Below the pieces are notes generated by a model, which was not told where the DNA came from, did not search any database, and worked only from the letters and a program-made list of their open reading frames with translations. The position numbers and the translations under genes were made by a program. A stretch of 64,000 bases of DNA from UBA9676 sp963741615 (lineage in GTDB: Bacteria > Actinomycetota > Actinomycetes > Streptosporangiales > Streptosporangiaceae). Shown piece after piece: positions 43,166-51,576 of this stretch; within the stretch, counting starts at the first letter, position 1; every line of letters starts with the position of its first letter. The stretch lies in contig CAVUIU010000029.1 of NCBI GenBank assembly GCA_963741615.1, positions 310,001 through 374,000 on the forward strand. Reading direction: 5' to 3'.

Positions 43166-44257
43166 TCACCGGAAGGCCTCCGTCGCGGCGTCGGCCCGGG
43201 CGACGTGGCAGGCGGCGCTGTGCCCGGGGAGCAATTCCCGCAGCGGCGGCGTGACGTGCTGGCATTCGTCGATGGCCAGCGGGCACCGCCAGCGGAACCG
43301 GCAGCCTGGTGTGGGGTCGATGACCTTGGGCGGCTCGCCCCGGTCAGTTTCCGCTCCCACTTTGAGCGGGGCGCGCGGGTCGGGAACCGCCGACAGCAGC
43401 AGCTGTGTGTAGGGATGCCGGGGCCGGCTCAGCACCTCTTCGGTTGGTGCGGATTCGGCGATCTGGCCGGCGTACATAACGATCAGCCGGTCGGCCACGT
43501 AGCGGGCGCTGGCGAGGTCGTGGGTGATGTAGAAGATGGACACGCCCTGGGAGTCGCGCAGATCGGCCATCACGTTGAGCAGCCCGATCCGGATCGAGAC
43601 GTCGAGCATCGAGACGGGCTCGTCGGCCAGGATCAGCTTCGGCCGCATCGCGAGGGCCTGGGCGAAGCCGACGCGCTGCCGCTGACCGCCGCTCAGCTCG
43701 TGCGGGAACCGCTCGAGCACCTCGGCGGCCGGGGTCAGGCCGACCGCGGCGAAGACGCGCTCGGCCTCCGCGCGCCGCTGTGCGGCGGACAGCTCCGGCC
43801 GGTGCAGCTTGAGGCAGCGCATGACGCCATGGGACACCCGGAACACCGGGTTGATCGAGGCGAACGGATCCTGGAAGACCATCGGCACGTCGCCGCGGTA
43901 GCGCAGAACCTCCCGGCGGCCGCGGATGTGCGACAGCGGCCTGCCCCCGAAGTAGATCTCGCCGGCGGTGGGCTTGTAGAGCTTGGCGAGCAGCCGGGCG
44001 ATCGTCGACTTGCCACTTCCGCTCTCGCCGGCGAGCGCGACGATCTCGCGCTCGCCGATGGTCAGCGTGACATCGTCCACGGCATGCAGAGTGTGCTTCC
44101 TCGACATCGTGCTGCCGATCGTGAAGACCTTGGTCAGCCCCTCGGTCCGCAGGAGCGGCTCGCCGCTGGCGCCGTCGCCGGCCCGGGCGCCGTTGCCGGC
44201 CGCGGTGCCCTCGGCCGGGCCAAGTGTGCCGCCCGGCAGGCCAGCCGGATCGGTCAT
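43166..44257 (-). CDS. Oligopeptide/oligosaccharide ABC transporter ATPase (DppF-like)
   Basis: A 363-residue ATPase of the Opp/Dpp family: Walker A GESGSGKST, signature LSGGQRQRVGFAQAL, Walker B LILADEPVSMLDVS, switch His in FYITHDLASARYV, and the C-terminal oligopeptide/dipeptide ABC extension (HPYTQLLLSAVPDP, then CRFRWRCPLAIDEC, a Cys cluster that binds an Fe-S or metal centre in this family). The N-terminus has a Gly/Ala-rich leader of ~30 residues. Start overlaps the DppD-like gene by four bases. Confidence 0.9.
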   Translation of the reverse strand: MTDPAGLPGGTLGPAEGTAAGNGARAGDGASGEPLLRTEGLTKVFTIGSTMSRKHTLHAVDDVTLTIGEREIVALAGESGSGKSTIARLLAKLYKPTAGEIYFGGRPLSHIRGRREVLRYRGDVPMVFQDPFASINPVFRVSHGVMRCLKLHRPELSAAQRRAEAERVFAAVGLTPAAEVLERFPHELSGGQRQRVGFAQALAMRPKLILADEPVSMLDVSIRIGLLNVMADLRDSQGVSIFYITHDLASARYVADRLIVMYAGQIAESAPTEEVLSRPRHPYTQLLLSAVPDPRAPLKVGAETDRGEPPKVIDPTPGCRFRWRCPLAIDECQHVTPPLRELLPGHSAACHVARADAATEAFR

Positions 44258-45276
44258 GGCTGGGCCTTTCCTTCCTCGTGCAGGAAGCACCGCACGAGCC
44301 TGCCGTCCACCCGGTACAGCCCGGGCGGCTCCACCTCGCAGCGGGCCATCACCTTGGGGCAGCGGGGAGCGAACCGGCAGCCCGGCGGGATCCTGGACAG
44401 GTCGGGAGGGCTGCCCGGGATGCCGGTCAGGGGCACCCGCGGGCCCCGGATCGACGGGAACGCCTCCATCAGCCCGATGCTGTAGGGGTGCATCGGCGAT
44501 TCGAAGACCTCGCTGGTCAGCCCGTACTCGGCCACCACCCCTGCGTACATGACCATCAGCCGGTCGGAGAAATGCCTGACCAGCGACATGTCGTGGGTGA
44601 CGAAGATGATCGCGAAACCCAGCTGCTCTTGCAGTTCCTTGATCTGCACCATCAGCGACCGCTGCGCCACGACGTCGAGCGCGGACGTCGGCTCGTCCAT
44701 GATCACCAGGTCGGGGGTGAACAGCATCGCCATCGCGATCATGGAGCGCTGCCGCATGCCGCCGGACAGCTGGTGCGGGTAGCTGTTCAGGTGCACGGGG
44801 TCGATGCCGACCATCCGGAGCACCTCGCCCGACCGGTCGGCGATCTCCGCCTTGGAGGTGACGCCGTGCGCCCGCATGGCGTCGGCGAACTGGGCCTCGA
44901 TCGACATGATCGGGTTGAGCGCGTTCATCGCGCTCTGCATGACCACCGAGAGGTCCTTCCACCGGACCGCGGCCAGTTCGCTGTCGGTAAGCCCGACCAT
45001 GTTGCGGCCCTTGAAGATCACGCTGCCGCCGGTGATCTCGGCCGGCGGGGCCAGTAGCTGGGCGATGGCGAACAGCAGGGTGGACTTGCCGCAGCCGGAT
45101 TCGCCGACGATGCCGACGAACTCCCCGGCGGCCAGGTCGAAGCTGACCTGGTCCACCGCCAGGATCGTCCCGCGGTCCATCAGGTACTCGACCGACAGGT
45201 CACGGACCTCCAGCACGGTCCCGGTGGAGTCTGCCGGGCCGGTGCTCAGGACGTCCTCACCCGGTGCGCTTGGCAC
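44254..45276 (-). CDS. Oligopeptide/oligosaccharide ABC transporter ATPase (DppD-like)
   Basis: A 340-residue ATPase with Walker A GESGCGKST, LSGGMRQRSMIAMAM, LVIMDEPTSALDV and FVTHDMSLV; the tail has HPYSIGLMEAFPS and CRFAPRCPKVMARC, the dipeptide-family extension. GTG at 45276 with GGAGG four bases upstream is the best start, giving a 20-base overlap with the permease gene; longer upstream frames lie wholly inside that permease. Confidence 0.9.
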   Translation of the reverse strand: MPSAPGEDVLSTGPADSTGTVLEVRDLSVEYLMDRGTILAVDQVSFDLAAGEFVGIVGESGCGKSTLLFAIAQLLAPPAEITGGSVIFKGRNMVGLTDSELAAVRWKDLSVVMQSAMNALNPIMSIEAQFADAMRAHGVTSKAEIADRSGEVLRMVGIDPVHLNSYPHQLSGGMRQRSMIAMAMLFTPDLVIMDEPTSALDVVAQRSLMVQIKELQEQLGFAIIFVTHDMSLVRHFSDRLMVMYAGVVAEYGLTSEVFESPMHPYSIGLMEAFPSIRGPRVPLTGIPGSPPDLSRIPPGCRFAPRCPKVMARCEVEPPGLYRVDGRLVRCFLHEEGKAQP

Positions 45277-46300
45277 GGGGCCTCCTGCGCGTATCCGGGG
45301 TGGTGACCGCGCCCGCCTTGGTAATCCGCATGCTCTTGACCGGACGCAGGGCCGGGTTGCCGATCTCGTCGAATGCGTAGTTGAGCAGCGCGAATGCCGC
45401 ACCGAGCGCGACGATGCACAGGCCGGGGACGATGATCCACAAAGGCAGGCCGGTCTGGAACGCCTCGTTGTTCTCGGCCCAGTAGAGCATCGTGCCCCAG
45501 CTGGTCACGCTGGGGTTGCCGAGCCCGATGAACTGCAGGCTGGACGAGAACAGCACCGCATACAGCGCGTTGGTCAGGAAGGCGGCCACGAGCAGCGACG
45601 TCATCGTCGGGATGATCTCCACGCAGACGATGTACAGACTGCGCTCGCCGCGGACCTTCGCCGCGTTGAGAAAGTCCCGGCTGCGCAGCGACAGCGCCTG
45701 GGACCGGAGCTGGCGCGCGGTGTAGGACCAGCCGGTGGCGGCGATAACCGCGATCATCACCGCGGTGCCGGCGCCGTGCAGGTAGCTGCCGATGATGATG
45801 AGCAGCGGGAACAGCGGGATGACCAGCAGCACGTCGGTGATCACATTGAGCGTCCCGTCCCAGGCCCCGCCGAGATAGGCGGCGGCCACGCCGATCAGCA
45901 TCGCGACGACCGTGGCCAGGAACCCCACCCCGAACGCGATCAGGAGCACCGGCCGCGTTCCCCACACCACCTGGGCGAACATGTCCTGCCCGAAGGACGT
46001 CGTGCCCAGCCAGTGTTGCGCGGACGGGCCGAGGCTGCGGGGGTAGATCTCTGCCTGCGGATCATCGTGCGCGATGAGCCCGGGAAACAGCCCGACGAAG
46101 ATGAACAGCGCCAGCAGCACGACGCCGGTGGTGGCCTTGCGGTTGGAGGTGACGGCGCGGCCCATCCGCCGCACGGACCGGGCGCCCGCTATCCCGCCGC
46201 CACCCGCCAGCGGCAGCCCGGCCGCCGCCGGGCCGGCCGCGCCGGTCGGCTGGCCGGGTCCGGTGTCGCTCGCCCCCGGTGGCGTACGGACCGTCGCCAT
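45257..46300 (-). CDS. ABC transporter permease (DppC-like)
   Basis: A 347-residue inner-membrane permease with a ~45-residue Gly/Pro/Ala N-terminal extension and six predicted helices (VVLLALFIFVGLFPGLIA first). The binding-protein-dependent transport motif is the cytoplasmic loop RSRDFLNAAKVRGERSLYIV (EAA-like). It pairs with the DppB-like permease whose stop lies two bases upstream. Start ATG 46300. Confidence 0.9.
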   Translation of the reverse strand: MATVRTPPGASDTGPGQPTGAAGPAAAGLPLAGGGGIAGARSVRRMGRAVTSNRKATTGVVLLALFIFVGLFPGLIAHDDPQAEIYPRSLGPSAQHWLGTTSFGQDMFAQVVWGTRPVLLIAFGVGFLATVVAMLIGVAAAYLGGAWDGTLNVITDVLLVIPLFPLLIIIGSYLHGAGTAVMIAVIAATGWSYTARQLRSQALSLRSRDFLNAAKVRGERSLYIVCVEIIPTMTSLLVAAFLTNALYAVLFSSSLQFIGLGNPSVTSWGTMLYWAENNEAFQTGLPLWIIVPGLCIVALGAAFALLNYAFDEIGNPALRPVKSMRITKAGAVTTPDTRRRPRAKRTG

Positions 46301-46302
46301 GG

Positions 46303-47289
46303 CTAACCCGCCCCCCTGGTCCGCGGGTCGAGTATGGCGGTCGCCAGGTCCGAGAGCAGGATCGCCACCAGCACGGCCACGGTGATCAGCAGGAACAGCG
46401 CCTGCATCAGCGGGTAATCGTCGTTGTTCACGGCCTGCAACAGCAGATAGCCGACGCCCTGGTAGTTGAAGACCTCCTCGATGAGGATCGCGCCGCCGAT
46501 CACGAACCCCAGCGACATGGCAAAGCCGGTGAGGTTGGGCAGGATCGCGTTCCGGGCCGCGTAGTCGAGCATGATCCGGTGACCGGGCAGGCCCTTGGCC
46601 CGGGCCATCCGCACGTAATCCTCCGCGAGCGTGGTGATCATGGTGTTGCGCATGGTCAGGATCCAGACGCCGATCGTGGTGATCAGCAGGGTGAACGCGG
46701 GCAGGATGGCGTGCTCGGCCACGTTGCCGATGAAGGCCAGGTTGAACCCCGGCGTCAGCGCGTAGTTGTAGCTGAAGAAATACGGCAGCACCCTCAGCTT
46801 CACGCCGAAGATCAGGATCAGCACCAGGCCGATCCAGAAGTACGGGACCACCGTCATGATCACGAATACCGGCGGCATCAGGCTGTCCAGGTGGCCGCCG
46901 CGCCGCCACGCGGCCAGGATGCCGATCCCGGTGCCCAGGATGAATGCCAGCACCGTGGTGACGCCCACCAGCCCGAGCGTCCAGGGGATCGCGTCCAGGA
47001 CGATCCGCCCGACCGATGCCCCCGGCTGGGTGGTCAGCGATGTACCGAACCTGAGGGTCGCGGTGTTGCCCAGGTAGGTGAAGTACTGGGCCACGACGTT
47101 CTGGTGCGTGTTGACGCCGAACTGCGCCTCGAGCACCTTGACCGCCTGCGGGCTGATCCCGCTCTTGAACTTGCCGATGATGGCCAGGGCCGGATTGCCC
47201 GGCATCAGCCGCGGCAGCACGAAGTTCAGGGTGAGCGCCACCCACAGGGTCAGCAGGAAGAAGCCCATGCGGCGAAGCACAAACCTCAT
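46303..47289 (-). CDS. ABC transporter permease (DppB-like)
   Basis: A 328-residue permease beginning MRFVLRRMGFFLLTLWVALT with the N-terminal helix of the Dpp/Opp permease B type, a periplasmic domain (~30-100), then five helices; the EAA loop is AEDYVRMARAKGLPGHRI. ATG 47289 is preceded by AGGAGGAG with four bases spacing; an in-frame extension to 47373 has no such signal. Separated from the binding-protein gene by a 123-base gap holding a hairpin. Confidence 0.9.
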   Translation of the reverse strand: MRFVLRRMGFFLLTLWVALTLNFVLPRLMPGNPALAIIGKFKSGISPQAVKVLEAQFGVNTHQNVVAQYFTYLGNTATLRFGTSLTTQPGASVGRIVLDAIPWTLGLVGVTTVLAFILGTGIGILAAWRRGGHLDSLMPPVFVIMTVVPYFWIGLVLILIFGVKLRVLPYFFSYNYALTPGFNLAFIGNVAEHAILPAFTLLITTIGVWILTMRNTMITTLAEDYVRMARAKGLPGHRIMLDYAARNAILPNLTGFAMSLGFVIGGAILIEEVFNYQGVGYLLLQAVNNDDYPLMQALFLLITVAVLVAILLSDLATAILDPRTRGAG

Positions 47290-47360
47290 GCACTCCTCCT
47301 GGCGGTCATCGTCTGCCCTCCCACGCTCGCTCACCCACAGCCGCCCCGCAAGGGGCGGGG

Positions 47361-47403
47361 CACCGGCGGACATCGGCCAGGGAGCCGCCGGTGTCCGCCG
47401 GTG
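47361..47403 (-). promoter_or_regulatory. Intercistronic hairpin after binding-protein gene
   Basis: A perfect 12-bp stem (CACCGGCGGACA / TGTCCGCCGGTG) with a 19-base loop begins about 10 bases past the binding-protein stop; a second smaller hairpin (7-bp stem, GCCCCGC/GCGGGGC) follows it. Such structures between binding-protein and permease genes commonly stabilise or partly terminate the message, raising the amount of binding protein over permease. Partial terminator or stabiliser: inference. Confidence 0.6.
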
Positions 47404-47412
47404 CGTCCGCGG

Positions 47413-49080
47413 CTACTTCTTGGGCGACAGGTGCACCATCACCTGTCCCCAGTCCGGATACGTGTAGATGGCTGGCTGCGCGTACGGGTTGCCCTGGGTG
47501 GGCCAGCCGCTGAAGCTGCCGGTGTCGTACTGGAACCAGTTGACCTGCTCGGTGACCGGGATCACCGGGACATCCTGCAGCATGATTTTCTGAAGCTGGC
47601 TCACGATCGAGTGCTGCGTGGTCGTGCTGGTGGTCGTGGCGTACTCGTTGATCAGCTTGTCGACGGCCGGGTTGCTGTACCGCTCGAAGTTGGACCCGGC
47701 GGCGGTGCCGATCGGCGCGGAGTTGGCCGAGTAGAGCCACTGCCTCAGCTCGTAGTACGGGGACGGTCCGCCGGTCTCCGCGTAGTAACCAAGCTGGAAC
47801 TTGCCGGTGTAGATGTCCGACTGCCAGGTGGAGTAGGCCACGTTGTCCGGCGTCACCTGGATCCCGACCGCCTTGAGGTCTGCGGTGATGACTTGCATCG
47901 CGGCCACCCAGTCGGAGAACCCGCCGTTGTTGACGACGGTGAACGACAACTTCTGGCTCCCCTTGGCCATGATCCCGTCCGGGCCCTTCTTGAAGCCGGC
48001 GGCCTGGAGGATGGAGATCGCCTTGCTGGGGTTGTAGGAGTAGTTGTTGCCGTAGGACGCGGCCTGCGGCGCGTCGAGCCAGGTGGAGAACGTGGGGGTG
48101 ACGATCCCGGCCTGGTTCGAGGCCGGCTCGTAACCGTACTCGCCGATCAGCGAGGCCTTGTGGCGGTCGATCGCATAGGCCATGGCCTGGCGCACCGCGG
48201 GGTTCTTCAGGATCGGGTTCGTCTGGTTGATGAACAGGGTCACGTTCGAGGTCGGCGGGAACCACCACTTCATCGTCGGCTGCGGGGCCAGGAACTTGCC
48301 GATGCTCGGGATGAACTGACTGCCCCACTGCGCCTGGCCGTTGGCCAGGTAGGTGTTGGCCGTGTCGTTGGTCAGGAACGCCGGATAGTTGACCGTTTCG
48401 ACCTTGGGCAGGCCCGGCTGCCAGTAGTGCTTGTTGGCGGTGTAGGTGATGTTCTGCGGGGTGCACTTGCTCATCGTGTAAGCGCCGGTGCCGATCGGGT
48501 TCTTGACCAGGTCTGTCACCGGGTTCGCGATCTTCGACCAGACCTTCTGGTCCACGATCCCGATCTGGTCGCCGATGTAGTAGAAGTACGGCACCGCGGC
48601 CGCCTTGAACTGCATGACCACCTGGTCGGACCCGCTCTGCGTGACGCTGGACAGCACCGACCAGACGGCGTTGATGTCGAGAGTCTTGTGCGCCTTCAGC
48701 TGGTTGAACGTGTACACCACGTCGGCTGGCGTCAGCGCGTCCCCGTTGGAGAACTTGACGCCTTTGCGGATCGTGAAGGTCAGCGTCTTGTTGCCGTTGC
48801 TCCAGGCGTAGCTGGTGGCCAGCCACGGAGTCGTCTTGCCGCTTTGCAGGGTGTTCACGAAGACGAGCGGCTCATAGATATTGCCGAGCGAGAAGCCGAT
48901 GTAGGACAGGTTGAATGGGTTGAAGCCGCAGGCCCAGGTCCCGCCGCTCTCGTTGTCGAGAGTCAGAGTCCCGCTCGGGCCCGATGACTTCGACGACGAG
49001 CTGGATGAGCTGGATGAGCAGGCGGCGGCCAGCAGCGCCGCGGCGAGCAAAGCTCCGATGATCTTGAAGCGTCGTCTCAT
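47413..49080 (-). CDS. Family-5 extracellular solute-binding lipoprotein
   Basis: A 555-residue SBP of the DppA/OppA/cellobiose-binding (SBP_bac_5) family. The signal peptide ends LLAAACSSSS with lipobox Cys ~22, followed by a Ser-only run and then GTLTLDNESGGTWACGFNPF. TFTIRKGVKFSNGDALTPAD is a strong family motif. Family-5 proteins bind peptides in most bacteria but cellobiose and other beta-glucosides in Thermotoga-like systems, and the enzyme neighbours here point to sugar. ATG 49080 overlaps the ROK kinase stop by 4 bases. Confidence 0.9.
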   Translation of the reverse strand: MRRRFKIIGALLAAALLAAACSSSSSSSSSKSSGPSGTLTLDNESGGTWACGFNPFNLSYIGFSLGNIYEPLVFVNTLQSGKTTPWLATSYAWSNGNKTLTFTIRKGVKFSNGDALTPADVVYTFNQLKAHKTLDINAVWSVLSSVTQSGSDQVVMQFKAAAVPYFYYIGDQIGIVDQKVWSKIANPVTDLVKNPIGTGAYTMSKCTPQNITYTANKHYWQPGLPKVETVNYPAFLTNDTANTYLANGQAQWGSQFIPSIGKFLAPQPTMKWWFPPTSNVTLFINQTNPILKNPAVRQAMAYAIDRHKASLIGEYGYEPASNQAGIVTPTFSTWLDAPQAASYGNNYSYNPSKAISILQAAGFKKGPDGIMAKGSQKLSFTVVNNGGFSDWVAAMQVITADLKAVGIQVTPDNVAYSTWQSDIYTGKFQLGYYAETGGPSPYYELRQWLYSANSAPIGTAAGSNFERYSNPAVDKLINEYATTTSTTTQHSIVSQLQKIMLQDVPVIPVTEQVNWFQYDTGSFSGWPTQGNPYAQPAIYTYPDWGQVMVHLSPKK

Positions 49081-50105
49081 GACGGTAGCCCTTCGCTGAT
49101 TGTGATGGGAGGAAAGGTGACCGGATCGCCGCCGTCGGCTCCTGGCTGGGCAGCGGCCCCGGCATGGGCGGCGTCCACGGCAAGCGCGACCGCGCCGATG
49201 AGCGGGGCATCGGAAGGGAACCGGGCGGCCACGAGCTCGGGCGGGAATGGGACGCCCGCGCTCAGGGCGTGCTCCAGGCCCGGCCGCAGGCGATCCCACG
49301 ACCGGACCATGCCGCCGCCGACCGCGATCCGCACCGGGTTGACGCAGATCGCGAGGTTCACCACATGGAAAGCGAGTTCGTTGACGAAGTCGGTCACGAG
49401 GCGGTCGAGATCCACGTCGTCGCGGCTCGCCTCGAAGACCTCGCCAGCCGGGACCGGCTGGCCATGGGCATGGTGGCTGGCCGCACGCCGCGCCAGCGCC
49501 TGCCCGCTGATCATGTCCTCCAGCGGCACCCGGGCGGCCAGCGGAACGCCGACGTCCGCCACCCCGCGCAGGTTATAGCCGATCTCGCCGGCGGCCCCGT
49601 TCCTCCCGGCCAGGACGCGGCCGCCAGTCACGATGCCCGCGGAGAGCCCGGTCCCGAGATTCAGGTAGACGGCCGGGTCACAGTCGGCCAGGGCGCCCCA
49701 GCGGACCTCCGCCATGGCTGCCGCCTTGGCGTCCGTGGCCATGGCGATCCGTGCCCCGGGAAAGGCACCCCGCAGCTCGTGCCCGAGCGCGAGCTTGTCC
49801 CATCCGCTGATCGACGGAGCGAGCTCGACCCGGTCGTCGAAGGGGATCCCGAAGGTGGAGACGCCGACCGCGGCGAGGCCGCGCTCGCCAGCGGCATCCG
49901 CGAGGAGGGCCCGGGCTGCCCGGATGCCGCGATCGAAACTGGCGCGTGCCCCGAGCTCACCGCCGCTGGACACGGTGGACGCCGCCAGCCTCTCGCCGTT
50001 AAGCTCGCACACCATCATGGCGATCTTGGTCCCACCGAAGTCAAGCCCGAGCACTACCGGGGGCTGGGACACGTTGACCTGCCTGTTGATGTCATCTTTC
50101 GCCAA
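49077..50105 (-). CDS. ROK-family sugar kinase
   Basis: A ~340-residue ROK kinase: VVLGLDFGGTKIAMMVCELN phosphate loop, VSTFGIPFDDRV, ATDAKAAAMAEVRWG and NLGTGLSAGIVTGGRVLAG, ending with RIAVGGGMVRSWDRL. TTG 50105 is the first start in frame; GTG 50072 with an AGG-type site is an alternative. The Cys-rich zinc motif of many ROK kinases is absent. First gene of the operon, opening 76 bases from the divergent regulator; the operator palindrome lies next to its start. Confidence 0.88.
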   Translation of the reverse strand: MAKDDINRQVNVSQPPVVLGLDFGGTKIAMMVCELNGERLAASTVSSGGELGARASFDRGIRAARALLADAAGERGLAAVGVSTFGIPFDDRVELAPSISGWDKLALGHELRGAFPGARIAMATDAKAAAMAEVRWGALADCDPAVYLNLGTGLSAGIVTGGRVLAGRNGAAGEIGYNLRGVADVGVPLAARVPLEDMISGQALARRAASHHAHGQPVPAGEVFEASRDDVDLDRLVTDFVNELAFHVVNLAICVNPVRIAVGGGMVRSWDRLRPGLEHALSAGVPFPPELVAARFPSDAPLIGAVALAVDAAHAGAAAQPGADGGDPVTFPPITISEGLPS

Positions 50106-50106
50106 G

Positions 50107-50131
50107 ATAGTTAGGACAGTATCCTAACTAT
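50107..50131. promoter_or_regulatory. Perfect palindromic operator between ROK kinase and ROK regulator
   Basis: Arms ATAGTTAGGA and TCCTAACTAT, exact reverse complements, separated by 5 bases (CAGTA). The site sits between the divergent kinase and regulator genes and partly abuts the kinase start. ROK repressors (NagC/XylR class) bind long palindromes of this TTAGGA-type; so the ROK regulator is the obvious binder and would control both directions. The most A+T-rich stretch of the locus. Confidence 0.8.
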
Positions 50132-50196
50132 GTGGGCCCTACAACAGCCCGTGACGGAATTGAAATAGCTCGCATCCGCGGGAGGGCTCGGGCAGG

Positions 50197-51576
50197 ATGG
50201 TGGCGGAGGTGGGAGTGGCGGTGACGTCTGCTGGCGTGCCCGGCAGCGCGGTGGCCGGCGTCGGCGCCTCCGAGCCGTTCGCCGTCGCCAGAGGGCCGCA
50301 CGGCGGTGAGCTGTCGGCCGCACGTCCCCAGCTCATCCGCGCGCTGAACGGGCAGCTCCTGCTCGGCCACATCCGCGACCTGGGCCCGTGCTCCCGTGCG
50401 GAGCTCGCCCGCATCTCGGGGCTGTCCAAGCCCACGGTCTCGGTCGCGCTCGCCGACGCCGAGCGGGCAGGACTGGTGCGCACCGCCGGGCAGCGCATCG
50501 GGCGCCCCGGCCGCTCGGCGCTGCTGTACGAGGTCCGGCCCGAGGCCGGGTTCATCCTCGGCCTCGACGTCGGTGCGCAGTACGTGCGCGGGGCGCTGGC
50601 CGATCTGGCGGGCGGTATCCGGGCACGATCTTCCGTCAGATCCCGGGCCTCCAGCGTGCGGGGCAGGGTCAACGAGATGATCGGGCTCGCGGGCGAGCTT
50701 TGCGCCGGGGCCGGGATCAGCAGGGGCGACGTCACCCAGACGGTCATCGGCAGCCCTGGGGTCTACGACCCGCGCCGCAACGCCATGGCGCTTACCGGTG
50801 GCCTGCCCGGCTGGGACCGCCCGGCAGTGCTCGCCCGGCTCCGCGAGGCGTTCGGGCCCGGGCTGGCGGTGGAGAACGACGTGGACGTGGCCGCGCTGGC
50901 CGAGCGGGCCCACGGCCACGGCCGTGACGCTGACAGCTTCGCCTTCATATCGGTGGGCACCGGGATCGGGATGGGCCTGGTGCTCGGCGGCCAGCTCGTC
51001 CGGGGCGCCCACGGGGTGGCCGGCGAGATCGCCTACATGCCGATGTCGGGTGGCGGGGGCACCGATCCGGGCGATGCACGCCGGCGTGGTGCGCTGGAGG
51101 CATCCGCGTCGGCGTCGGCGGTGGTCCGGGCCGCGCGCCGGGCGGGCATGCGGGGCCAGGTCTCCGCCCGGCGGGTGTTCACCGCGGCCGCCAAGGGCGA
51201 TGACCGGGCAGCCGCGGTGGTGGCCGAAGAGGCACGGCTGGTCGCCAGGCTGCTCTGCGCCGTGGTCACCGTCATCGATCCCGCCCTGATCGTGCTCGGC
51301 GGTGGGATCGGCCAGGCGCCGGGTTTCGCCGCCGAGGTGACCAAGGAGCTCAGGGAACTGGCGCCGGTCATGCCCGAGGTGCGGGTGAGCGCGCTGGGCA
51401 ACGAGGCGGTGGTCAACGGCTGCCTGGCGGCGGGCAGCAACCTCGCCTGGGCCGAGCTGACCGCTGTGGTCCCCGCGGCCGGCGGCCGCGACGGCCAGCA
51501 TCCCGCCGCCTCCGACGCCCCGGCCGAGGGCCCCGGCGGCGCCGGTGGCGCCGGCGGCCCTGGCGGCCCCCCGTGA
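50197..51576 (+). CDS. ROK-family transcriptional repressor
   Basis: A 459-residue NagC/XylR-type regulator. A winged HTH is at ~45-105 (RPQLIRALNGQLLLGHIRDL, then RAELARISGLSKPTVSVAL), followed by a kinase-like ROK domain with FILGLDVGAQYVRGALADL and SVGTGIGMGLVLGGQLVRGA. The Cys cluster of zinc-binding ROK proteins is absent, and the last ~30 residues are Gly/Pro/Ala-rich. It probably senses a sugar or sugar phosphate and represses the divergent operon. It overlaps the SIS gene by four bases. Confidence 0.9.
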   Translation: MVAEVGVAVTSAGVPGSAVAGVGASEPFAVARGPHGGELSAARPQLIRALNGQLLLGHIRDLGPCSRAELARISGLSKPTVSVALADAERAGLVRTAGQRIGRPGRSALLYEVRPEAGFILGLDVGAQYVRGALADLAGGIRARSSVRSRASSVRGRVNEMIGLAGELCAGAGISRGDVTQTVIGSPGVYDPRRNAMALTGGLPGWDRPAVLARLREAFGPGLAVENDVDVAALAERAHGHGRDADSFAFISVGTGIGMGLVLGGQLVRGAHGVAGEIAYMPMSGGGGTDPGDARRRGALEASASASAVVRAARRAGMRGQVSARRVFTAAAKGDDRAAAVVAEEARLVARLLCAVVTVIDPALIVLGGGIGQAPGFAAEVTKELRELAPVMPEVRVSALGNEAVVNGCLAAGSNLAWAELTAVVPAAGGRDGQHPAASDAPAEGPGGAGGAGGPGGPP

